From Acidobacterium sp049965615 (GTDB taxonomy: Bacteria > Acidobacteriota > Terriglobia > Terriglobales > Acidobacteriaceae), in NCBI GenBank assembly GCA_049965615.1, contig JBMFWD010000007.1, positions 25,777 through 89,776 on the forward strand: DNA of 64,000 nucleotides. Reading direction: 5' to 3'. This document shows, in pieces, positions 27,454 through 35,062 of this stretch. A model generated the notes under the pieces. The model was given only the letters and a program-made list of their open reading frames with translations, did not search any database and was not told the origin of the DNA. Within the stretch, counting starts at the first letter, position 1, and each line of letters begins with the position of its first letter. Made by a program: the position numbers and the translations under genes.

Positions 27454-28173
27454 ATGACCATGCATGCAAAGCACGGAAGCTCCGAAGTCAGCCGCTGGCC
27501 AAACATCTCCAGCGTACGTGTGCTCATCGCAGACGATCACCCCGTAGTCCGCGTAGGCGTCCGCAACATGCTGGCCAGCGAGCCCATCATTGACGTCATC
27601 GCCGAAGCCGGTGACGGCGACGAAGCCCTTGATCTCACAAAGCGCCTCTCGCCCGACGTCCTGCTGCTCGACATCTCCATGCCCCGGCTCTCCGGTTTTG
27701 ACGTCCTCCGGCGGATCATGGACGACTCACCCACCGTCAAAATCATCCTGCTCACTGCCGGCATCACCCCGCAACAGATCATCGAGGCACTGCAGACCGG
27801 CGCCCGCGGTGTCATCCTCAAAAACACCATCACCGATCGCATGTCTGAGGCCGTCATGTCCGTCGCCGCCGGCGACTACTGGATCGGAGGCAAGCGCGTC
27901 GTCAATCTCGTCGCCGCCCTCCACGACCTCGAGCAAAAGGCCGCCAAGCCGGAGCGCAAAACCTACGGCCTCACCCCCCGCGAAATGGAAGTGGTCGGTT
28001 GCATCGTGGAAGGCTGCAGCAACCGCGACATAGCCCAGCAATTCCACCTCAGCGAAGAAACCGTCAAGCGCCATCTCTCCAACATCTTTGACAAAACCGG
28101 CGTCTCCACCCGTCTGGAACTCGCCATGTTCGCCATCGCCCACGAACTCGTCAGTCCCACTCCCCCGGCCTGA
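27454..28173 (+). CDS. NarL/FixJ-type response regulator (orphan)
   Basis: 239 residues. The receiver domain (about 20-140) has the acidic pair Asp27-Asp28, the phospho-acceptor Asp73 in LLLDISMPRLSG and Lys123 in VILKNT. The C-terminal LuxR-type HTH (about 170-230) contains LTPREMEVVGCIVEGCSNRDIA and ETVKRHLSNIFDKTGVSTRLEL. It binds DNA when phosphorylated. No kinase gene is adjacent. It resembles the regulator at 57410-58075 in both domains, including the unusual LTAGI/LTAAI segment, so the two are probably paralogues. Alternative start: residue 3. Confidence 0.9.
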   Translation: MTMHAKHGSSEVSRWPNISSVRVLIADDHPVVRVGVRNMLASEPIIDVIAEAGDGDEALDLTKRLSPDVLLLDISMPRLSGFDVLRRIMDDSPTVKIILLTAGITPQQIIEALQTGARGVILKNTITDRMSEAVMSVAAGDYWIGGKRVVNLVAALHDLEQKAAKPERKTYGLTPREMEVVGCIVEGCSNRDIAQQFHLSEETVKRHLSNIFDKTGVSTRLELAMFAIAHELVSPTPPA

Positions 28174-28366
28174 TTCACCCTCGGCCACCCGCAATCCCCA
28201 CCGCACTCCCCCCTATCCAGATCAAAAATAAGCCATCTCGCCGGGTTGCCTTCGCATCCATTCAGGCGTCTCATGAAAAAATAAGGTCGTACCCAGGACG
28301 TGGCCCGGCAATATGCCCCAGCGGCCACCCACCACGCCCTCAATGGGCGAAGGAGTCACCATCACG

Positions 28367-29968
28367 ATGCGAATTTTCCCAGCCGCCCTGGTCATCACCA
28401 CGCTGCTCGCAACGGCCTCTGCGCCATCGGCGCTCGCGCTGCAGTCCTCCCGGAATTCGCAGTCAAGCGCATACTCCGCCAGCCGCGTCCCTCTGTACAA
28501 GGCCGCTCTCGTCCACTGGCAAATCCCCGCCATGAGCTACGTCGATGGCCAGAAGGCGAAAATCGCGCTCGCCAGTACCGGAAAGCTCCCCGGCGTCTCC
28601 GGCCAGGCGCAAATCCGCCCCCGTAACGGGCAGATCTCCATCCGCCTCAAAATGGACGGCTTCATTCCCGCATACAGCTTCGGCCCCGAATACCTCACCT
28701 ATGTCCTCTGGGCGGTCACGCCTGCGGGCCGCACCGTCAATCTCGGCGAAATCCTTCCCGACAGCAAGGGCCGCTGCAATCTTGACGCCACCACGAACCT
28801 CCAGTCCTTCGGCCTCATGGTCTCCGCCGAGCCATACTTCGCCGTCAGCCGCCCCAGCAACGTTGTCGTTCTTGAGGGCGAGGCCATTCCCGGGCAAACC
28901 CGCAACGTCATCGACGCCGGCAAGGCTCATTTCACGCTGCTGCCCAGCGGAGCCTACGCCGCCGCCGAAGGCATGCATCCGGTTTCCTTCCCCATCGGCA
29001 GCAGCAACAGCCAGCCTCTCGCCGTCTACGAAGCCATGAACGCCATCCAGATCGCCAGGGCGTCGGATGCAGCCGAATACGCGCCTGACGCCCTCGCCCG
29101 CGCGGAAGCAGACCTCAAGCACGCACAGTCCCTCAACGGCGACAACAGCCAGCGCGCCGCCCAGATGTCCTACGCCCGCGCCGCCGTCCAGACCGCCGCC
29201 GACGCCATCCTCCAGGCCGAGCAGAAAGCTCGCGCGGCAGAGGAGGCTCGCCAGAAAGCCGCCGAGCTCGCCGCGCAGCAAAAAGCACAGCAGGCCCTCC
29301 AGGCAGCGCAGCAGGCCACCGCACAGCAAAAAGTAGCAGAAGAGCAGGCCCAGCAGGCCATGCAGGCACAACAGCAGTCGCAGGCCGCACAGGCTGAGGC
29401 CGAGGCGGAAGCAGCCAGGGCACAGCAGCAGGCGGCCGCCGCACAGGCTGAAACCAACCAGATGCGAAACCGCCTCCGCCAGCAGCTCAATCAGGTGCTC
29501 TCCACTCAGGAGACCGCCCGCGGCCTCATTGTTCACCTCTCTGATGTCAGCTTCAACAGCGGCAGCTATCAGCTCAAGGTCGATGCAGAAATCAAGCTCG
29601 CCAAAATCTCCGGCATTCTCGCCACCTACCCCGGGCTCAAAGTCCAGGTCGAGGGATACACCGATAACACCGGCAGCGCCAGCCTCAACCAGAAACTCTC
29701 CCAGCAGCGCGCCGACTCCGTCATGAAGTTCCTCATCTCGCAGGGTGTTTCCCCCGCCAACATCACCGCCAAAGGATACGGCGAAGCCGACCCCGTCGCC
29801 AGCAACAGCACAGCTGCCGGACGAGCAAAAAATCGCCGCGTGCAGCTCGTAGTCAGCGGATCGGCCATCGGAACCAGCATCCAGCAGGGACCGCAGCAAC
29901 CGCAGCCAAATACCAACCCAACCGGCGTCTCCAATCCAACTGGTGTCTCCAATCCGGGCCCCGCATAA
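28367..29968 (+). CDS. OmpA-family protein with long Ala/Gln-rich coiled coil
   Basis: About 533 residues. The parts in order are a signal peptide (MRIFPAALVITTLLATASAPSALAL), a ~200-residue beta-rich domain, a coiled coil of about 145 residues dominated by Ala, Gln and Glu (about 238-381) and an OmpA C-terminal peptidoglycan-binding domain (about 387-505). The latter has VEGYTDNTGSASLNQKLSQQ and KGYGEADP. The C-terminus has two tandem NPTGVS units and a Pro-rich end. It probably spans from the outer membrane or periplasm to the cell wall. The ATG at 28367, behind GAAGGAG, is preferred over an ATG 18 codons upstream because it begins the signal peptide. Confidence 0.85.
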   Translation: MRIFPAALVITTLLATASAPSALALQSSRNSQSSAYSASRVPLYKAALVHWQIPAMSYVDGQKAKIALASTGKLPGVSGQAQIRPRNGQISIRLKMDGFIPAYSFGPEYLTYVLWAVTPAGRTVNLGEILPDSKGRCNLDATTNLQSFGLMVSAEPYFAVSRPSNVVVLEGEAIPGQTRNVIDAGKAHFTLLPSGAYAAAEGMHPVSFPIGSSNSQPLAVYEAMNAIQIARASDAAEYAPDALARAEADLKHAQSLNGDNSQRAAQMSYARAAVQTAADAILQAEQKARAAEEARQKAAELAAQQKAQQALQAAQQATAQQKVAEEQAQQAMQAQQQSQAAQAEAEAEAARAQQQAAAAQAETNQMRNRLRQQLNQVLSTQETARGLIVHLSDVSFNSGSYQLKVDAEIKLAKISGILATYPGLKVQVEGYTDNTGSASLNQKLSQQRADSVMKFLISQGVSPANITAKGYGEADPVASNSTAAGRAKNRRVQLVVSGSAIGTSIQQGPQQPQPNTNPTGVSNPTGVSNPGPA

Positions 29969-30132
29969 GGGCCCGTCGCATCTCAGCGGATTCAACCATA
30001 CCCGCGCAGCAAAAGCCGCTCCGTAATCGCCCGGGTCAAATGCTCTATACTTTTCGGTTGCCTCGCTGCTATCTGTATCCCGCCCACTTCACCCAACAAT
30101 CGCCGGGACAATTTTTGCATTAAGGAGTATCC

Positions 30133-31023
30133 ATGCGCATCGCATTTCTGGGACTCGGCAAAATGGGCCTCGCCATTGCGCCTCACCTCGCCCAGGGCCA
30201 CACCGTCACCGTCTGGAACCGTACCCCCAAAGCCGCGGAAGCTCTCGCCGAATCCAACATAAAAGTGGCGGCAACCCCAGCAGACGCCGTCCGCGACGCC
30301 GAAGTCGTCTTCAGCATCCTGCTCAATGACGAAGCCGTCGAAGAGGTCTTCCTTGGCTCCACCAGCAAGCCCGGCGCCATCTCTGCCATGCAGCCCGGAA
30401 CCCCGCACGTCTGCCTTAGCACCATCAGCGTAGCCTCTTCCAAACGCCTCTCAACCGCGCAAATTGACGCAGGCAAGCCCTTCGTCGGAGCACCCGTCTT
30501 CGGCCGCCCCCATGTCGCCGCGCAGGCCCGTCTCTGGAGCGCCATCGCAGGCGACGAAGCATCGCTCACCAAGGTCCGGCCGCTCATCGAGCGCTACAGC
30601 CGAGGCATCACCGTCGTCGGCAGCCAGCCCTGGGCCGCGCACGCTATGAAGATCGGCGGCAATTTCATGATCACCGCCATGATCGCTTCCCTCACCGAGG
30701 GCTTCCTCTTCGCAGAATCCAACGGCATCGACCCCGCCGTCTACCTTCAGGTCGTCAACCAGGGCCTCTTCCAGTCGCCCTTTTACGAGCTCTACGGCAA
30801 GCTCATGCTCGATCCGCCCGCAACACCCGGCGGTACCATATCCCTCGGCGAAAAGGACGCGCGCCTCTTCCTCGAAGCCGCACACGAATCCAACTCCCCC
30901 ACACCCCTCGCGGAACTCTTTCATCAGCACTTGCTCCGCGCTATGGAAGAAGGCATGCAAAACGACGACTGGGCCGGTGGCTATTACCACCTCGCCCAGA
31001 AGCTCGCCCGGAATGCGCGCTGA
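30133..31023 (+). CDS. 3-hydroxyisobutyrate dehydrogenase-family NAD(P)-dependent oxidoreductase
   Basis: 296 residues. The N-terminal Rossmann domain has FLGLGKMGLAIAPHLAQGH and TVWNRTP, and the C-terminal helical domain contains MKIGGNFMITAMIASLTEGF with the catalytic Lys of the family (KIGGN). The substrate loop CLSTISVASSKRL is somewhat divergent from the usual DxSTxxP. Members oxidise beta-hydroxy acids or reduce semialdehydes such as glyoxylate. The ATG at 30133 follows AAGGAG. It heads a same-strand run with the SDR gene 36 bp downstream. Confidence 0.88.
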   Translation: MRIAFLGLGKMGLAIAPHLAQGHTVTVWNRTPKAAEALAESNIKVAATPADAVRDAEVVFSILLNDEAVEEVFLGSTSKPGAISAMQPGTPHVCLSTISVASSKRLSTAQIDAGKPFVGAPVFGRPHVAAQARLWSAIAGDEASLTKVRPLIERYSRGITVVGSQPWAAHAMKIGGNFMITAMIASLTEGFLFAESNGIDPAVYLQVVNQGLFQSPFYELYGKLMLDPPATPGGTISLGEKDARLFLEAAHESNSPTPLAELFHQHLLRAMEEGMQNDDWAGGYYHLAQKLARNAR

Positions 31024-31059
31024 AACACCACCGCAAGACTTCAACTCAGGACGTTACCC

Positions 31060-31830
31060 ATGACGAAACTTAAAAATTCCCTCATATTCATCACAGGTGC
31101 CAGCGCCGGCATCGGCGAGGCCTGCGCCCGGGCCTTCGCGGCAGAAGGAGCACGCCTGCTCCTCGCCGCCCGCCGCGTCGACCGCCTCCGCGCGCTCGAG
31201 CCGGAACTACGCAAAGCCGGCGCCCCGGATGTCCACTCCATCGCACTCGATGTCCGCAACGCCAGCGCCGTCGAATCCACCCTCTCATCGCTCCCCGAAA
31301 ACTGGTGCTCCATCGACATACTCGTCAACAATGCCGGACTCAGCCGCGGTCTCGACAAGCTCCACAACGGCAAGCTGCAGGACTGGGAAGAAATGATCGA
31401 CACCAATATCAAAGGTGTCCTCTACGTCACCCGCGCCGTCGTACCCGGCATGGTCGCTCGTGGCCGGGGACACGTCGTCAACCTCGGCTCCACCGCCGGC
31501 GAACTCACCTACCCAGGCGGCGCTGTCTACTGCGCCACCAAGGCCGGCCTCAAGGCCATCAATGACGGGCTCCGCATGGACCTCCTCGGCACGCCTGTCC
31601 GCGTCACCAGCGTCGATCCCGGCATGGTTGAAACCGAATTCAGCGAAGTTCGCTTCCACGGCGACAAGGAACGCGCAGCAAAGGTCTACCAGGGGCTCAT
31701 CCCGTTAACCGCAAAGGACGTCGCAGATGCCATCGTATGGGCCGTCTCGCGCCCCGCGCACGTCAATATCGCACACGTGCTGCTCACCTCCGTCGATCAG
31801 GCCAACTCGCTCCTCTTCAACAGAAAGTGA
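31060..31830 (+). CDS. SDR family oxidoreductase (YdfG-like)
   Basis: 256 residues of a classical short-chain dehydrogenase. The cofactor motif TGASAGIG is at residues 12-19, NNAG follows, and the catalytic Tyr157-x3-Lys161 lies in VYCATKAGLKA. The VDPGMVETEFSEVRF segment is typical of the YdfG/serine 3-dehydrogenase group, which oxidises 3-hydroxy acids with NADP. It lies just after the 3-hydroxyisobutyrate-dehydrogenase-like gene, which suggests a shared hydroxy-acid pathway. The true substrate is unknown. Confidence 0.9.
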   Translation: MTKLKNSLIFITGASAGIGEACARAFAAEGARLLLAARRVDRLRALEPELRKAGAPDVHSIALDVRNASAVESTLSSLPENWCSIDILVNNAGLSRGLDKLHNGKLQDWEEMIDTNIKGVLYVTRAVVPGMVARGRGHVVNLGSTAGELTYPGGAVYCATKAGLKAINDGLRMDLLGTPVRVTSVDPGMVETEFSEVRFHGDKERAAKVYQGLIPLTAKDVADAIVWAVSRPAHVNIAHVLLTSVDQANSLLFNRK

Positions 31831-31839
31831 TATTCAGCT

Positions 31840-32064
31840 TCAGCCCAACTCGCGGAGGCTCGCCTCAATCTGCTCCAAAGCAGCCTCCAGCGCGGCTCTA
31901 CGCTGCGCATTCGATGTCCTCTGGTTCAGCAGATACTCGCGCTGCATCTCAAGGTCGCGGCGCTTCCGCTCCATCGCCGCATCCTTCTTTCCGGCGGATG
32001 GCTCCGCCTCCTGCCGCTCGACCATCTGCTCTTCCACCTGCTTGCTCTCCCATCCGCGCGCCAT
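31840..32064 (-). CDS. Small charged helical protein, hypothetical
   Basis: A 74-residue, highly charged protein predicted to be almost entirely helical, with a likely coiled coil in the second half (RKRRDLEMQREYLLNQRTSN). No signal peptide or membrane segment is seen. It is antisense to its neighbours and fits exactly in the gap between the SDR and MDR genes. Composition and fit support a real gene. Its function is unknown. Confidence 0.55.
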   Translation of the reverse strand: MARGWESKQVEEQMVERQEAEPSAGKKDAAMERKRRDLEMQREYLLNQRTSNAQRRAALEAALEQIEASLRELG

Positions 32065-32125
32065 ACCCTCATGCTACTCCCCGCGCCATACGGCATCTAA
32101 TTCAACGTCTTAAGGAGAACTACAG

Positions 32126-33142
32126 ATGAAAGCTTGGACACTGCCTGCCTTTGGCATCGACTCCCCCCAACTCAAAGACCTCCCCACTCCCGATCTCAAG
32201 CCCGGCCAGGTGCTCATCCAGGTCGAAGCCGTTTCCCTCAACTACCGCGACCTCCTCGTCGTCCTCGGCCACTACAACCCCAAGATGCACCTCCCGCGCA
32301 TCCCCGCTTCCGACGGTGCAGGCGTCGTCAAGGCCATCGGAGAAGGCGTTACCCGCGTCAAACCCGGCGACCGCGTCTGCGGCAGCTTCATGCAGAACTG
32401 GATCGACGGCCGCCCCACGCAGGAAAAAATCCGCGGCGCGCTCGGCGGTGACATAGACGGCATGCTCGCCGAACAAGTTGTCCTCCACGAACAGGGCGTC
32501 GTCAAAATTCCCGACTATCTCTCCATAGAAGAAGCCGCGACCCTGCCCTGCGCCGCTCTCACCGCATGGAACGCACTTGTCGACGCCGCGCGCCTCACCG
32601 CTGGCGAAACCGTCCTCATCCAGGGCACCGGCGGTGTCTCCATCTTCGCCCTCCAGTTCGCAAAGGCCATGGGGGCACGCGTCCTCGGCACCTCCGGCAG
32701 CTATGAAAAGCTCGAGCGCGCCCGCAAGCTCGGCCTCGATGCAGGACTCAACTACCGCACCCAGCCTGAGTGGGCAAAATGGGTCATCGAGCAAACCAAC
32801 GGTCAGGGCGCGGACGTCATCGTCGAAGTCGGCGGCGCTGGCACCTTCTCCCAGTCCCTCGCCGCCATCCGCATTGGCGGAACCGTCGCCCAGATCGGCG
32901 TACTCAGCCAGTCCACCGAGCCACTCCACATTCCGCTCATCCTCCACAAACAGGTCCACGTCCAGGGCATCTACGTCGGCTCACGCACCCAGTTCGAAGA
33001 CATGAACCGCGCACTCGAGCAAAACCGCATCCAGCCCGTCATCGACAACATCTACGCCTTCCACGATCTGCCCGCGGCGCTGCGCCACATGCAGTCCGCC
33101 ACCCACTTTGGCAAGATCGTCGTTCGCGTTAGCCCCTCATAA
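32126..33142 (+). CDS. Zinc-free MDR family oxidoreductase (quinone-oxidoreductase-like)
   Basis: 338 residues of a medium-chain dehydrogenase/reductase. The N-terminal GroES-like domain includes AVSLNYRDLLVVLG, where zinc alcohol dehydrogenases have a Cys ligand. The Rossmann domain begins near LIQGTGGVSIFALQFAKAMGA. The structural-zinc cysteine cluster is also absent, so it is unlikely to be a zinc enzyme even though such proteins are often labelled alcohol dehydrogenases. It probably reduces enones or quinones with NADPH. The ATG at 32126 follows AAGGAG. Confidence 0.85.
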   Translation: MKAWTLPAFGIDSPQLKDLPTPDLKPGQVLIQVEAVSLNYRDLLVVLGHYNPKMHLPRIPASDGAGVVKAIGEGVTRVKPGDRVCGSFMQNWIDGRPTQEKIRGALGGDIDGMLAEQVVLHEQGVVKIPDYLSIEEAATLPCAALTAWNALVDAARLTAGETVLIQGTGGVSIFALQFAKAMGARVLGTSGSYEKLERARKLGLDAGLNYRTQPEWAKWVIEQTNGQGADVIVEVGGAGTFSQSLAAIRIGGTVAQIGVLSQSTEPLHIPLILHKQVHVQGIYVGSRTQFEDMNRALEQNRIQPVIDNIYAFHDLPAALRHMQSATHFGKIVVRVSPS

Positions 33143-33254
33143 AGCGTTTCCATCTCACCCGACGGGAGCACTTCGGTGCTCCCGCCCTGCCCAGTCGCAA
33201 AACGTATACTATGGGATAATTTGGTTCGCGAATACAGCAGAGGAATCCACGCAT

Positions 33255-34226
33255 TTGATCGTATCCATCGCATCGCTGACCAAGGTCTACGAAGACAAGC
33301 AGCAACGGGTCACCGCTGTCGATGGCGTCGATCTCCAGGTCGGGGAAGGCGAACTCTTCGGCCTCCTCGGGCCTAACGGCGCTGGAAAAACCACCACCAT
33401 CGGCGTCTGCACCACCCGCATCCTGCCCACCAGCGGCAGCGTCACCATCGCCGGCGTCGATGTCATCCGCCATCCCGCCCAGGCGCGCACCAGCATCGGC
33501 GTGGTGCCGCAGTACAACACGCTCGACCGCTCCCTCACCATCTACGAAAACCTCTACTATCACTGCCTCTATTTCGGCTTCTCTGCCCGTCACGCCCGCG
33601 AGCGTTCCGAGGCTCTGCTCAGGCAGTTCCTCCTCTTCGAGCGCCGCAAGGCCTACCCCATGCAACTCTCCGGCGGACTCCAGCAGCGCATCCAGATCGC
33701 CCGCGCTATCGCGCACCGGCCAGCCGTCCTCTTTCTCGACGAGCCCAGCGCCGGCCTCGATCCGCAAAGCCGCATCGCCATGTGGGACGCCGTCCGCGGC
33801 CTCCGTCAGGAAGGCATCACCGTCGTCCTCACCACCCACTACATGGAAGAGGCCGACGAACTCTGCGAGCGCGTCGCCATCATCGACCACGGCAAGCTCC
33901 TCGCGCTCGACAAACCCGATCTCCTCAAGCGCAATCTCGGCGCGGACCGCATTTTGGAACTGAAACTGTTACAACATGAGGCGGCCGCAAAATCTCTCGT
34001 TGAGCCGCTCAAAAATATACCCGGCGTCAACACCGTCGAGCCCACCCCCGAAGGCCTCCGGCTCTTCATTCAGGGCGCGGCCAACCACTCCGGCCCCGCC
34101 GCCGGCGAGCAGCTCCCGCAAATCGTCCAGATGGTCCAACCCTATGGCGTCCGCGACATCGCCATTCACGAGCCTTCCCTCGAAACCGTCTTCATCCACC
34201 TCACCGGGAGAGACCTGCGTGAATAG
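33255..34226 (+). CDS. ABC transporter ATP-binding protein (DrrA/NodI type)
   Basis: About 323 residues. The nucleotide-binding domain has Walker A GPNGAGKT, the signature LSGGLQQR, Walker B VLFLDEPSAGLDP and the switch His in TTHYMEEADELCE. A C-terminal ~90-residue extension is typical of DrrA-like ATPases. The TTG at 33255 is 10 bp after AGAGGA. The open frame upstream lacks a start site. Its stop overlaps the permease gene by 8 bp, so the two form a coupled exporter pair for an unknown lipid, drug or polysaccharide. Confidence 0.92.
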   Translation: MIVSIASLTKVYEDKQQRVTAVDGVDLQVGEGELFGLLGPNGAGKTTTIGVCTTRILPTSGSVTIAGVDVIRHPAQARTSIGVVPQYNTLDRSLTIYENLYYHCLYFGFSARHARERSEALLRQFLLFERRKAYPMQLSGGLQQRIQIARAIAHRPAVLFLDEPSAGLDPQSRIAMWDAVRGLRQEGITVVLTTHYMEEADELCERVAIIDHGKLLALDKPDLLKRNLGADRILELKLLQHEAAAKSLVEPLKNIPGVNTVEPTPEGLRLFIQGAANHSGPAAGEQLPQIVQMVQPYGVRDIAIHEPSLETVFIHLTGRDLRE

Positions 34227-35022
34227 TCCCCGCCGCGTCTCCTGCATCTCCGCCTTCTTCGGCCTCTTTCGCCGCGATCTCCGCGTCCTCAGCCGCGAGC
34301 TGGGCGCATTCGCCATTCGCGTCGTCATGCAGCCGCTCCTCTTCTTCTTCGTCTTTACCTACCTCATGCCCAAAATCGGCCAGGGCAGCGCGCTCGGCGG
34401 AGCCAACTTCGCCACCGTCCTTCTTCCCGGACTCATGGCCGTAGCCATCATGTTCAGCGGTATCGCCGGCGTCGCGCTCCCCCTGTCTCAGGAATTCGGC
34501 GTCACCCGCGAAATCGACGACCGCGTCATGTGCCCTTTGCCCGTCAGCGTCGTCGCCATTGAGAAAGTCTGCTTCAGCGCCATCCAGAGCATCCTCGCCG
34601 CGCTCCTCATCATCCCGCTTGCGTACTTCATTCCCGCCACGCCAGTTCAGGTCCACGTCGCCAACTGGTTCATGCTCGTCCTCATCCTGCTGCTGGCCAG
34701 CCTCGTCTCCGGAGCCATGGGCCTCACCATCGGATCCAACGTCAAGCCCCAGCAGATCGGTCTCATCTTCTCCATCGTCGTCGTTCCCATTACCTTCCTT
34801 GGCTGCGTCTATTATCCGTGGGCCCTTCTGGCAAAAATTCGCTGGCTGCAGATTGCCGTCCTCGCCAATCCCATCGTCTATATGAGCGAAGGCCTTCGCT
34901 CCGTGCTCACACCCGGCGTCCCGCACATGAATTACTTCGCCATCGTCGCCGCGCTCGTCATCTCACTCTTCGCGCTCATGTACTGGGGGATTCACGGTTT
35001 CCTGCGCCGCGTCATCGGCTGA
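34219..35022 (+). CDS. ABC-2 type transporter permease
   Basis: About 267 residues with six membrane helices and the ABC-2 layout. The segments include FRRDLRVLSRELGAFAIRVVMQPLLFF at the N-terminus, REIDDRVMCPLPVSVVAIEK in the middle and FLGCVYYPWALLAKIRWLQ before the last helices. It forms the membrane channel for the preceding ATPase. The GTG at 34219 lies inside the ATPase gene, behind GGGAGAGA. The protease-like lipoprotein gene follows 40 bp downstream and may be cotranscribed. Confidence 0.92.
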   Translation: MNSPRRVSCISAFFGLFRRDLRVLSRELGAFAIRVVMQPLLFFFVFTYLMPKIGQGSALGGANFATVLLPGLMAVAIMFSGIAGVALPLSQEFGVTREIDDRVMCPLPVSVVAIEKVCFSAIQSILAALLIIPLAYFIPATPVQVHVANWFMLVLILLLASLVSGAMGLTIGSNVKPQQIGLIFSIVVVPITFLGCVYYPWALLAKIRWLQIAVLANPIVYMSEGLRSVLTPGVPHMNYFAIVAALVISLFALMYWGIHGFLRRVIG

Positions 35023-35062
35023 GCACCCCGGCCGGTCACACACTTCAGAGAACGCACCACTC

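Noticed and set aside
32126..33142. Annotating the MDR protein as a zinc-dependent alcohol dehydrogenase.
   Set aside because: The catalytic Cys after the first strand region is replaced (NYRDLL) and the four-Cys structural zinc lobe is absent.
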